A DNA stretch of 5,372 bases from Mariprofundaceae bacterium (GTDB lineage Bacteria > Pseudomonadota > Zetaproteobacteria > Mariprofundales > Mariprofundaceae), in NCBI GenBank assembly GCA_030950835.1, contig JAUZQU010000208.1, positions 1 through 5,372 of the forward strand, read 5' to 3'. The notes below the pieces were generated by a model. It was not told the DNA's origin. It was given only the letters and a program-made list of their open reading frames with translations, and ran no database searches. Positions 1 through 5,372 of the stretch are shown in pieces; position 1 is the first letter of the stretch; the number at the start of each line of letters is the position of its first letter. A program made the translations under genes and the position numbers.

Positions 1-366
1 ATAACGCCGTCTGTGCCGCAAATCATCTTTGGTAAGCAGCATTTGGGCGACCACAAGCCCTTGTTCGGAAAAGGCTTGTTGGTAGGCATGCATCAACATG
101 GGTTGCCCAATGGCAGCGGCAGCTTGTTTTTCATGCACATTTAAATGTTTATCCAACCAACCCAGCTGCACACGCCCCAGTGCCACAGCACCAGAGGAAA
201 CCAAGCAGACTTGTATACCTTGTTGTTGTAAGGCATGAATATCGCTGGCAAGGCGTTGTATCATGGCGGTATGGATGCCATCTTTGGGGTCAGCCAGCAG
301 CGAGCTGCCGACTTTTAACACCATGCGACGGCTATGTTGTAGGTCAGCGCGATGCTTCATCATCAT
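1..366 (-). CDS. proB: Glutamate 5-kinase, N-terminal part (cut by the window's left edge)
   Basis: ProB phosphorylates L-glutamate with ATP to give glutamyl-5-phosphate, the first committed step of proline biosynthesis, in the cytoplasm. Only the first 122 codons are present; the gene continues past base 1. Family motifs of the amino-acid kinase fold are clear: VLKVGSSLL at residues 16-24 (nucleotide-binding loop), VSSGAVALGR at 56-65 (glutamate/phosphate site), EKQAAAAIGQ at 79-88 and QMLLTKDD at 108-115. Three consecutive in-frame ATGs (366, 363, 360) are possible starts; all lie inside the end of obg, giving a 17-23 base overlap. No well-placed Shine-Dalgarno precedes them (a GAGG lies about 15 bases upstream of the first), so translation is probably coupled to obg termination. 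A later ATG at 324 would remove nearly everything before the nucleotide-binding loop and has no ribosome site. The order obg then proB is common in proteobacteria. The identification is firm; the exact start is not. Confidence 0.93.
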   Translation of the reverse strand, partial: MMMKHRADLQHSRRMVLKVGSSLLADPKDGIHTAMIQRLASDIHALQQQGIQVCLVSSGAVALGRVQLGWLDKHLNVHEKQAAAAIGQPMLMHAYQQAFSEQGLVVAQMLLTKDDLRHRRRY

Positions 367-1450
367 AAAGACCGGGTTCAACCTCAATTTCAGGCACATC
401 AAGGCGCGTGGTAACAGGTTTTTCTATCTCATCGGCGTGTTCAAGTTCATATTTACGAATGCGCACGACCTCTGCATATACATCGCGTAAAAGCTGGGTA
501 ATCCCCTCGCCGCTGACCGCAGATACAGGATAAGTGTCCAAGTTATAGGGCTTGATTTCTTCTAATACCAAGGCGCGTAATTCATCATCCAAAGCGTCCA
601 TTTTATTGAGAACCAACAGTCGTTTCTTGCTGGTTAAAGTCTCACCATAACCAATCAACTCACCTTCGATTTCTTGAATCTGAGCGCTAATGCTGGTGCC
701 TTCAGGGTGAGCAACATCTACAATATGCAGCAGTAAACGTGTGCGCTCGACATGTTTTAAAAAGCGATGTCCAAGCCCTTTACCCTCGTGCGCACCTTCA
801 ATCAAACCTGGAATATCAGCGATGACAAAACCATCCCCATCATCCATGAATACCTGCCCTAAAGATGGGGCTAAGGTGGTAAAAGGGTAGTCGGCTATTT
901 TGGGTCTAGCATTGGATACTCTTGAAATAAAAGTAGATTTTCCAGCATTGGGTAAACCGACAAGCCCAACATCGGCCATCATTTTCAGCTCTAAGAGACA
1001 AATGCCTGCCTCTCCTGCCATGCCAGGCTGGCAATAGCGTGGTGCTTGGTTGGTGCTGGTAGAAAAACGGGCGTTTCCCTGCCCGCCAATGCCACCCTTA
1101 GCGACTATAGAAGATATACCATCTTCGGTTAAGTCTGCTAATAATTCACCTTCTTCATTCCGAATAACCGTGCCTACGGGCACAAATATTTCAATGTCTT
1201 TGCCCATGCGACCATGGCAATTGCTACCCTTGCCTTTGGTGCCATTTTCAGCAATCACCCGCTTGCGTAAATACAACTCTTGTAAGGTGTTTCTATCGCG
1301 GCTTGCGGTAAAAATAACGTGCGCCCCACGACCACCATCGCCACCATCAGGCCCGCCTTTGGGGATATACTTCTCACGGCGAAATGAAGACGCACCACCA
1401 CCGCCATTTCCCGCTCGTACTTCAATTTTCACTTCATCAATAAAACGCAT
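344..1450 (-). CDS. obgE: Obg/CgtA family ribosome-assembly GTPase
   Basis: Obg is an essential, slow GTPase that binds the 50S subunit late in its assembly and links growth to the stringent response. The 368 residues carry the full family layout. The glycine-rich Obg fold spans about 1-158 (FRREKYIPKGGPDGGDGGRG at 23-42). The G domain follows: P-loop GLPNAGKST 165-173, switch I YPFTTL 188-193, G3 DIPG 212-215, G4 NKMD 282-285 and G5 SAVSGEG 310-316. The tail from about 335 is short and acidic, as in proteobacterial members; the length is slightly below the E. coli protein. The start is supported by AGAGG (1462-1458) with a 7-base spacer. The stop lies inside the start region of proB, implying one transcript. 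The gene is not preceded by rplU-rpmA, its usual upstream partners; a 124-base gap and a vWA lipoprotein gene are there instead. I see no convincing promoter in that gap, so it may be read through from upstream or use a promoter I cannot recognise. Confidence 0.97.
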   Translation of the reverse strand: MRFIDEVKIEVRAGNGGGGASSFRREKYIPKGGPDGGDGGRGAHVIFTASRDRNTLQELYLRKRVIAENGTKGKGSNCHGRMGKDIEIFVPVGTVIRNEEGELLADLTEDGISSIVAKGGIGGQGNARFSTSTNQAPRYCQPGMAGEAGICLLELKMMADVGLVGLPNAGKSTFISRVSNARPKIADYPFTTLAPSLGQVFMDDGDGFVIADIPGLIEGAHEGKGLGHRFLKHVERTRLLLHIVDVAHPEGTSISAQIQEIEGELIGYGETLTSKKRLLVLNKMDALDDELRALVLEEIKPYNLDTYPVSAVSGEGITQLLRDVYAEVVRIRKYELEHADEIEKPVTTRLDVPEIEVEPGLYDDEASR

Positions 1451-1510
1451 TTTCCAGCCTCTAATTCGTACTCGTCATCAACGCACATGACCTATTCAGA
1501 GGGCAATGTT

Positions 1511-1537
1511 ACTCTTATTTGAGCGCAACTAAAGAGT
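1511..1537. repeat. Small imperfect inverted repeat in the lipoprotein-obg gap
   Basis: ACTCTT at 1511-1516 pairs with AAGAGT at 1532-1537, and an inner TTG/CAA (1519-1521 with 1526-1528) could close the loop over AGCG. It lies between the stop of the vWA lipoprotein gene and the start of obg (gap 1451-1574). In the minus-strand direction no T-run follows, so it is not a standard intrinsic terminator. It could be a weak transcript hairpin or chance. Apart from the obg ribosome site I see nothing else convincing in this gap. Confidence 0.3.
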
Positions 1538-1574
1538 CGCGTAAGGCTAGGCTTGGACTGGAGGGTGAAAAGGG

Positions 1575-2219
1575 TTACAGATAGTCTGCTAATTGCATAG
1601 GATCATCGACTACTTTCCAAGACGCTGCACCTGCACCTAGGGTGAGTTCTTCCCATTGTTTCAAACGTTTAAAGTACTTTTCAGGATTGCGATTGTCTGA
1701 CCGCAGTTTGATAACGTTGGTTGCAATCACGTGAATACCTGTCAAGTCAGGCATGCGACCCCGAATGGTGTCTACATTCAAATCTTCTACCATATCAGAA
1801 AAGATGACGATATTCTTGGTCAGCGAAGGCTGTGCTCCCAGTGTTTGGGCAGCTTGGTATATGGCACCAGATATGTCAGTATGATTAGAGGGACGTGCAT
1901 GTTTTGCAAATGTATCAATCTTTGATGCCATCATGGTTTTCATGCTGTTGGCCTGAGAAGGACGTGAGGGCAAAGTACCCTTGATGATCACTTCCTCATT
2001 GCTGAAGCTGCGGCTGGAAATCTTCGCAACAGCAATAAAGTCGTTGGTCTGCGACTTGATAAGTGCAAACTTAGCAGCTTGCGTACATTTTTTAAGTTGC
2101 TTGAAGTAGGTGCCTGAAATGTCTATCAAAATATATGATGACTTACTCGCCTCACCAGCACTTTGGCAGCCTGCTAAAAGTATAATGAGGGATAAGCAGC
2201 ATAGCTTGAACATCTTCAT
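1575..2219 (-). CDS. Lipoprotein with a von Willebrand factor A-like domain, function unknown
   Basis: A 214-residue exported lipoprotein. Residues 1-17 form a signal peptide (basic MKMFK, hydrophobic core) ending in the lipobox LLAGC, so Cys18 should be lipidated. The next residue is Gln rather than Asp, which by the enterobacterial Lol rule favours the outer membrane. The remainder resembles a compact vWA fold with all three MIDAS elements: strand YILIDISGT (29-37) giving D33-x-S35-x-T37, T114 in NHTDISGA, and D142 in IVIFSDM (137-143). Such sites bind a divalent metal and usually mediate protein-protein contacts rather than catalysis. The start is supported by AAGGA at 2233-2229 and a good spacer. 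Its ATG overlaps the stop of the upstream membrane-protein gene (ATGA, 2219-2216), so the two are very likely co-translated and act together at the envelope. The vWA assignment rests on motif spacing; I know no gene name for it. Confidence 0.88.
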   Translation of the reverse strand: MKMFKLCCLSLIILLAGCQSAGEASKSSYILIDISGTYFKQLKKCTQAAKFALIKSQTNDFIAVAKISSRSFSNEEVIIKGTLPSRPSQANSMKTMMASKIDTFAKHARPSNHTDISGAIYQAAQTLGAQPSLTKNIVIFSDMVEDLNVDTIRGRMPDLTGIHVIATNVIKLRSDNRNPEKYFKRLKQWEELTLGAGAASWKVVDDPMQLADYL

Positions 2220-3679
2220 GTGTGGGCTTCCTTTTTAAATAAGTGGTAGGTACGTTTGCCTAAACGCTCAAGAAACAGCCAGAAGAAAATAATGAGATCG
2301 TATGCTGCAATTAAAATGTTTAATACTAAACGTAATATTTGGCTTAATAAGCGTAGTAAGAAACCTAAGCAACGTAATATGGCTGCCCAAATATATTGCC
2401 CGATAATACGTACAACATTGAATAGTATTTCCATAGGCAAAGCGACAAACGCTAAGATTAAAGGAATGATAAAACCAATGGTTGCTTGCACTAACATAGG
2501 GCCCATGCCAGTAAATGAGTCACTGTTGTCGATGCTTGCAACACCCTCCCCAATTAGCAGCTGCATAGTTGCTTGGTCACCAGCAATAAGCTCTTCGCGC
2601 AATAGCGCTAAGCCTGCTTCCACACTTGCTAATGACAAAAGTAAGCCGCCCGTGATGATGGCCACTTTTTTACGCATTTCGTTATCCCAGCGCTCAACAC
2701 TTGGTAATAAATGCGACAAACCTAATGCCTCCATGAAGAATACACCTGTGGCTAGCTCCAACATAATAATCATCACAGCACCCATTTGGGCGACCTCCAT
2801 ACCCATGATAAGGCCGCCGCCGCCCACGATTTCAGAGAGAGGTCGCTCAATAAGGAAAAAGTTAAAAATAGAGCCGCCAATAGCGATAAGGACAAAAAAC
2901 AAAGCAATGGCAAAACGTGTTAAAATAGACTGGTTGGCACTGCGTAAGGTTAAGTTATCATTATCTCTATATGCATAGTATGCATCGATTTTCTTGTCTA
3001 TATTCTTAGAGCTATTATTGACTTCCTCTACAGTCTTTTGCATCGAATGCAGTGATTTTTTTAATGCGAGTAGAGGTTTATTTTGTTTGCTGAGCGTTTT
3101 CATGCGTTGTTTAGATTCTTTTTTGAAGAGTGACTGGTGTGCGCTAAGATCTTTAGTGAGCCGCTTTTCAATCTTACCAATACTCTTACCTACTTTTTTG
3201 GCTTCATTGCTACTGATGCCGACTTTATCTGTGTAGGTGGACAACTCTCCTTGTAGCCAAGAAAGCTGGGCGCTATTACCACTTTTGACTGGTACTTTGG
3301 CACTTTCAAAATCCTTGTCTAAAGATTCAGTGAGAGAACTTGCTTCATGTTGTAAGCTGGGAAACTGACTTAAGTGCCTATCGATACGACAGGCGAGTTT
3401 ACTGTCTTCTTTTTCAATATCTCGTTCTTGTTCGCGTAAAAAATACTCAGTGGCAAGCTCTTGGGCGCGTTTTTGCGCATTCCTAGCATGCTCAAACAAA
3501 TAACGCCCCATATTATGTTTAAGTTTAGCGGTTGCCAGCAAGGTGCGTTGCAGTAAATTGTGTACCCAAAACCGTGCCATGACAAGCACAAATGATGCCA
3601 TAAGATATAGCACCAACCATGATAAAGGCTCATTATCAGGAAATAGAAGTAACATTTGTAAAATATTTTGACTTGGCAT
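2216..3679 (-). CDS. Multi-pass inner-membrane protein with long cytoplasmic coiled-coil region, function unknown
   Basis: This 487-residue protein is not one I recognise. Visible layout: a first membrane helix at about 19-37; a long polar, Lys/Glu-rich, largely helical stretch at about 42-250 with coiled-coil character; then hydrophobic helices at about 253-276, 293-318, 338-360 and 395-422, and a continuous hydrophobic block 425-470 that may be two more helices. The tail is basic (GKRTYHLFKKE). The strongly basic residues just after the first helix suggest that the coiled-coil region is cytoplasmic. That would place 277-292 and 361-394 in the periplasm, where the co-encoded lipoprotein could touch them. 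Acidic residues E308 and E354 sit within hydrophobic helices. The start has a good ribosome site (AGAGG, 3690-3686, 6-base spacer) and a candidate promoter upstream. The stop overlaps the lipoprotein ATG by 4 bases. The gene looks more A/T-rich than its neighbours by eye. A MotA/TolQ/ZorA-type protein was considered, but that family's signature motifs are not evident. The gene is certain; the function is open. Confidence 0.9.
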   Translation of the reverse strand: MPSQNILQMLLLFPDNEPLSWLVLYLMASFVLVMARFWVHNLLQRTLLATAKLKHNMGRYLFEHARNAQKRAQELATEYFLREQERDIEKEDSKLACRIDRHLSQFPSLQHEASSLTESLDKDFESAKVPVKSGNSAQLSWLQGELSTYTDKVGISSNEAKKVGKSIGKIEKRLTKDLSAHQSLFKKESKQRMKTLSKQNKPLLALKKSLHSMQKTVEEVNNSSKNIDKKIDAYYAYRDNDNLTLRSANQSILTRFAIALFFVLIAIGGSIFNFFLIERPLSEIVGGGGLIMGMEVAQMGAVMIIMLELATGVFFMEALGLSHLLPSVERWDNEMRKKVAIITGGLLLSLASVEAGLALLREELIAGDQATMQLLIGEGVASIDNSDSFTGMGPMLVQATIGFIIPLILAFVALPMEILFNVVRIIGQYIWAAILRCLGFLLRLLSQILRLVLNILIAAYDLIIFFWLFLERLGKRTYHLFKKEAHT

Positions 3680-3683
3680 GATA

Positions 3684-3690
3684 CACCTCT
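3684..3690 (-). promoter_or_regulatory. Ribosome binding site of the 487-residue membrane-protein gene
   Basis: AGAGGTG on the minus strand (3690 down to 3684) ends four bases before the ATG at 3679; counted from the AGAGG core the spacer is 6 bases. It fixes the start of the leftward operon. Confidence 0.7.
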
Positions 3691-3711
3691 TATAATTTTT
3701 AAAACGCCGTC

Positions 3712-3740
3712 ATCTTAATTAAATTAAATTTATAAGTAAA
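3712..3740 (-). promoter_or_regulatory. Candidate sigma-70-type promoter for the membrane-protein / vWA lipoprotein operon
   Basis: On the minus strand, TTTACT (3740-3735) as -35 and TAAGAT (3717-3712) as -10 are separated by exactly 17 bases of almost pure A/T. Each hexamer matches the consensus at 4 of 6 positions. Transcription would begin near 3705, giving a leader of about 25 bases that contains the ribosome site. This is the best promoter-like match upstream of the operon, but the region is A/T-rich and chance matches are possible. Confidence 0.45.
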
Positions 3741-3805
3741 CCTTCCTGAGGTTCTGATAAATACAGGGGATTGACCAGATACGAAGGGTTATTGCTGAGG
3801 CAAGA

Positions 3806-3821
3806 TGTCAATATTATCACA
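3806..3821. promoter_or_regulatory. CRP/FNR-family-like palindrome in the divergent intergenic region
   Basis: TGTCA-N6-TCACA differs at one base from the symmetric CRP consensus TGTGA-N6-TCACA. It lies between the divergent membrane-protein operon and the M16 peptidase gene, about 65 bases upstream of a weak start-site guess for the latter. It is a single site found by eye, so it is a candidate operator only. Confidence 0.25.
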
Positions 3822-3842
3822 GCTACTTTTACGGATATTATC

Positions 3843-3871
3843 TGGCAATTTTCGATATTGAAAAGTAATAT
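3843..3871 (+). promoter_or_regulatory. Weak candidate promoter for the M16 peptidase gene
   Basis: TGGCAA (3843-3848, 3 of 6 consensus) and TAATAT (3866-3871, 4 of 6) are 17 bases apart, with a start expected near 3878. Another -35-like hexamer, TTGACT at 3878-3883, has no matching -10. No better rightward promoter was found in 3680-3923, so the true promoter is uncertain. Confidence 0.2.
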
Positions 3872-3907
3872 GTGACTTTGACTTCAGTTTTCATATTGTG
3901 AAGTGAC

Positions 3908-3913
3908 GGAGGG
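3908..3913 (+). promoter_or_regulatory. Ribosome binding site deciding the M16 peptidase start
   Basis: GGAGGG is the only strong Shine-Dalgarno here. It is 10 bases before the ATG at 3924, touches the ATG at 3915 (one base between, too close), and lies downstream of the GTG at 3903. It therefore favours 3924 as the start. Confidence 0.6.
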
Positions 3914-3923
3914 AATGGAAATC

Positions 3924-5162
3924 ATGGACACAAGCAACAAAACGACAAACGCAGTCCAAAAAACGGTGTTGGACAATGGTTTAACCGTTGCCAGCAACCA
4001 TATGCCTGATGCGCAAAGTGTGGCGATTGGGATTTTTGTCAATGTGGGAAGTCGTGATGAAGACATCCCTCAGGCGGGCATTTCCCATGCCTTAGAACAT
4101 ATGGTTTTTAAAGGTGCAGGTGCTTTGGATGTGCATGAACTGGCAGAAAGTTTGGACAATTTAGGTGGCAATGCCAACGCATATACTTCCAAAGAGCGGA
4201 CGTGTTTTCATCTGCATGTGTTGCATGAAGACTGGCAAACGGGTTTATCTTTGTTGTCGGATATGCTGCTTGAGCCGCGTTTGCCCGAAGAGGAATGGCA
4301 GCGTGAACGGGAAGTGATTTTTGCTGAAATGAGCATGGTGGATGATGCGCCTGATGAGTGGGTGTTTGACCAACATGCAGCCCATGTTTATGCCGATCAA
4401 GCCATGGGGCGACCTGTGTTGGGTAGCCGAGAAACGTTGAATCAGATGTCGGTGCAGGATTTACGTGATTATTTGAACATGCATTATCGTGGGGCAAATG
4501 TGTTGATTGCAGCAGCAGGGCGTATTGAACATGACGACTTGCTGGGAATGGTGCAAGGCAGTGCTTGGTCGCATGGTTTGGCTGCGACCAAGAAGGTGAG
4601 GGCGCTTCCTGTTTTCCAGTCTGGTCAATATGACTTGACGAAACCTATGGAGCAAGCTCAAGTGATGGTGTCGTGGTTAGGTCAAGGGGTGAAAGAAGAA
4701 GATAAAGCTGTGGCATGGATTGCCAATCAACTGCTGGGCGGCAGCATGAGTTCGTTATTGTTTCGCGAAGTTCGGGAGAAACGTGGCCTGGCTTATGGTA
4801 TTGGTTCATTTTTATCGTCTTATAGTGATGCAGGTTTGATCAGCATCAGTTGTAGCACCATGCCAGAGCAGTTGCAGCCATGTTTGGCAGTGTTGCGAGA
4901 AACGATTGCGGATGTATGCACGCAGATTCCGCAAGGCATGGTAGAGCGGGCGCAACGTCAGTTGACCGTGCAATTTCGCATGGGTATGGATGCTGTGGAA
5001 GGTTCGATGTTGCAGTTGGGGGCATTGTTGGATGAAGAGCAGTTGTATTCACCTTTGGAATGGGTGGATAAGGTGAATGCTGTGGAAACAGCACAAGTGC
5101 AAGCTTGGTTGCAGCAGTATTTGGCGGCTGATGCAATGTGGACGTTGGCGGTGCCTGAATAA
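3924..5162 (+). CDS. M16 family (pitrilysin-type, M16B) zinc metallopeptidase
   Basis: A zinc-dependent endopeptidase of the family that includes the mitochondrial processing peptidase beta subunit and bacterial single-chain relatives. The 412 residues match the usual bacterial length. The inverted zinc motif HALEH (55-59) supplies H55, H59 and the catalytic E58; the third ligand is E135, 76 residues after H59, as in the family. GGNANAYTSKERT (81-93) is the conserved strand after it. The C-terminal half keeps REKRGLAY (284-291), which carries the Arg/Tyr pair that contacts substrate. The domains join at about 212-235. No signal peptide or membrane helix is visible, so a cytoplasmic location is inferred; the physiological substrate is unknown. 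The GTG at 3903 and ATG at 3915 are in frame but poorly placed relative to GGAGGG. No partner M16 gene follows, unlike the paired peptidase-like genes of many proteobacteria. Codon use favours TTG and GTG, unlike the A/T-rich membrane-protein gene across the intergenic region. Confidence 0.95.
   Translation: MDTSNKTTNAVQKTVLDNGLTVASNHMPDAQSVAIGIFVNVGSRDEDIPQAGISHALEHMVFKGAGALDVHELAESLDNLGGNANAYTSKERTCFHLHVLHEDWQTGLSLLSDMLLEPRLPEEEWQREREVIFAEMSMVDDAPDEWVFDQHAAHVYADQAMGRPVLGSRETLNQMSVQDLRDYLNMHYRGANVLIAAAGRIEHDDLLGMVQGSAWSHGLAATKKVRALPVFQSGQYDLTKPMEQAQVMVSWLGQGVKEEDKAVAWIANQLLGGSMSSLLFREVREKRGLAYGIGSFLSSYSDAGLISISCSTMPEQLQPCLAVLRETIADVCTQIPQGMVERAQRQLTVQFRMGMDAVEGSMLQLGALLDEEQLYSPLEWVDKVNAVETAQVQAWLQQYLAADAMWTLAVPE
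4564..4592. repeat. Perfect 10-bp inverted repeat inside the M16 gene
   Basis: CTTGGTCGCA (4564-4573) is perfectly complementary to TGCGACCAAG (4583-4592) around a 9-base loop. It covers codons 214-223, at the boundary between the two peptidase domains. No T-run follows, so it is not an intrinsic terminator. It could form an mRNA hairpin; chance is also possible. Confidence 0.6.
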
Positions 5163-5229
5163 ATTTTAAACAAGGGTATAGCCGACATTCCGCACCCAAA
5201 AATATCAGTATTAGCATTTAAATATGAAC

Positions 5230-5372
5230 CTAGAAAAGAAGCAGTTTGCCTTTAAAGGGGATGCTCACTGTGACCCCATCGATTCCTGCTACACCTTTTA
5301 TAAAAGCCGCCAAAATTCCAAAGCGTAACTTGCTCCCGTCTGTGGAGAACAAGCCATCACTGTATAGCCTCC
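5230..5372 (-). CDS. Possible 3' end of a convergent gene, product unknown (5' part outside the window)
   Basis: From the right edge one minus-strand frame (first full codon at 5370) stays open for 46 codons and ends in TAG at 5232-5230. The other two minus-strand frames are broken by stops. The peptide is well mixed and protein-like (LRFGILAAFIKG in the middle, VTVSIPFKGKLLLF at the end). The last residues alternate and finish in Phe with a Gly six positions from the end, faintly like the C-terminal strand of outer-membrane beta-barrels. No family is recognised. The rest of the stretch after the M16 stop (5163-5229) holds no gene and no convincing terminator; the best hairpin there is GGGT/ACCC at 5174-5177 and 5194-5197, with a 16-base loop. 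Confidence 0.35.
   Translation of the reverse strand, partial: RLYSDGLFSTDGSKLRFGILAAFIKGVAGIDGVTVSIPFKGKLLLF

Noticed and set aside
53..79. Inverted repeat ACAAGCC / GGCTTGT inside proB
   Set aside because: It has only 7 bp with a 13-base loop inside a conserved coding region; this is expected by chance.
1428..1487. Possible 19-residue leader peptide on the minus strand overlapping the obg start
   Set aside because: The ATG at 1487 has no proper ribosome site (only an AGG two bases away), and the peptide shows no attenuator-like codon run. The frame is short enough to occur by chance.
1050..1490. Plus-strand open frame of 146 codons opposite the start of obg
   Set aside because: It is the reverse reading of the glycine-rich Obg domain, which gives proline-rich nonsense; obg itself is certain.
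2811..2826. GCC trinucleotide run within the membrane-protein gene
   Set aside because: It encodes four glycines in a predicted periplasmic loop and is too short to argue for phase-variable slippage.
2256..2978. Long plus-strand open frame (240 codons) opposite the membrane-protein gene
   Set aside because: It is antisense to a gene with a clear ribosome site, start and membrane-protein character. Its product is a Lys/Ser/Pro/Ile-rich composition typical of reading such a gene backwards, and it has no ribosome site.
2216..3679. Assignment of the membrane protein as a Zorya ZorA-type or MotA/TolQ motor protein
   Set aside because: The long coiled-coil region lies between helices 1 and 2 rather than after the helices. 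The family's typical motifs are not visible, and the partner is a vWA lipoprotein, not an OmpA-like ZorB or MotB.
3792..3803. TTGC-TGAG-GCAA stem in the divergent intergenic region
   Set aside because: A 4-bp stem without a T-run is too small to call a terminator or regulatory hairpin.
5224..5328. Plus-strand 34-codon frame starting with ATG after the M16 gene
   Set aside because: There is no Shine-Dalgarno, the peptide has an unusual composition, and it competes with a more protein-like minus-strand frame.

Overview
The window reads as chromosomal DNA from a Gram-negative bacterium, most likely a proteobacterium. The support is the obg-proB gene order, a lipoprotein with a classical lipobox, and moderate GC. 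A finer placement, for example Zetaproteobacteria, would be a guess.

Layout. The left three quarters is a leftward (minus-strand) run of four genes. Reading in the direction of transcription from about 3700 these are: (i) a 487-residue membrane protein with a long cytoplasmic coiled-coil region between its first and second membrane helices; (ii) a 214-residue lipoprotein with a von Willebrand factor A-like fold and an intact-looking MIDAS metal site, overlapping gene (i) by an ATGA; (iii) after a 124-base gap, the ribosome-assembly GTPase Obg/CgtA; and (iv) proB, glutamate 5-kinase, which overlaps the end of obg and is cut by the left edge of the window. A 244-base divergent intergenic region (3680-3923) separates this run from a rightward M16-family zinc peptidase gene (3924-5162). 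The last 210 bases hold no recognisable gene, but an open minus-strand frame (stop at 5230) could be the 3' end of a convergent gene that enters from the right edge.

How the parts relate. Obg and ProB are housekeeping genes: late 50S ribosome assembly and stress GTPase, and the first step of proline synthesis. The M16 peptidase is a single-chain, apparently cytoplasmic metallopeptidase. The part that is not textbook is the two-gene unit of the membrane coiled-coil protein and the vWA lipoprotein. The two are translationally coupled, share one candidate promoter, and both act at the cell envelope. They sit where rplU-rpmA commonly precede obg. I do not recognise a named system for this pair. 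It is the best candidate in the window for something undescribed, but its function cannot be read from the sequence.

Limits. Everything was read by eye. Promoters, operator-like palindromes and membrane-helix boundaries are approximate.
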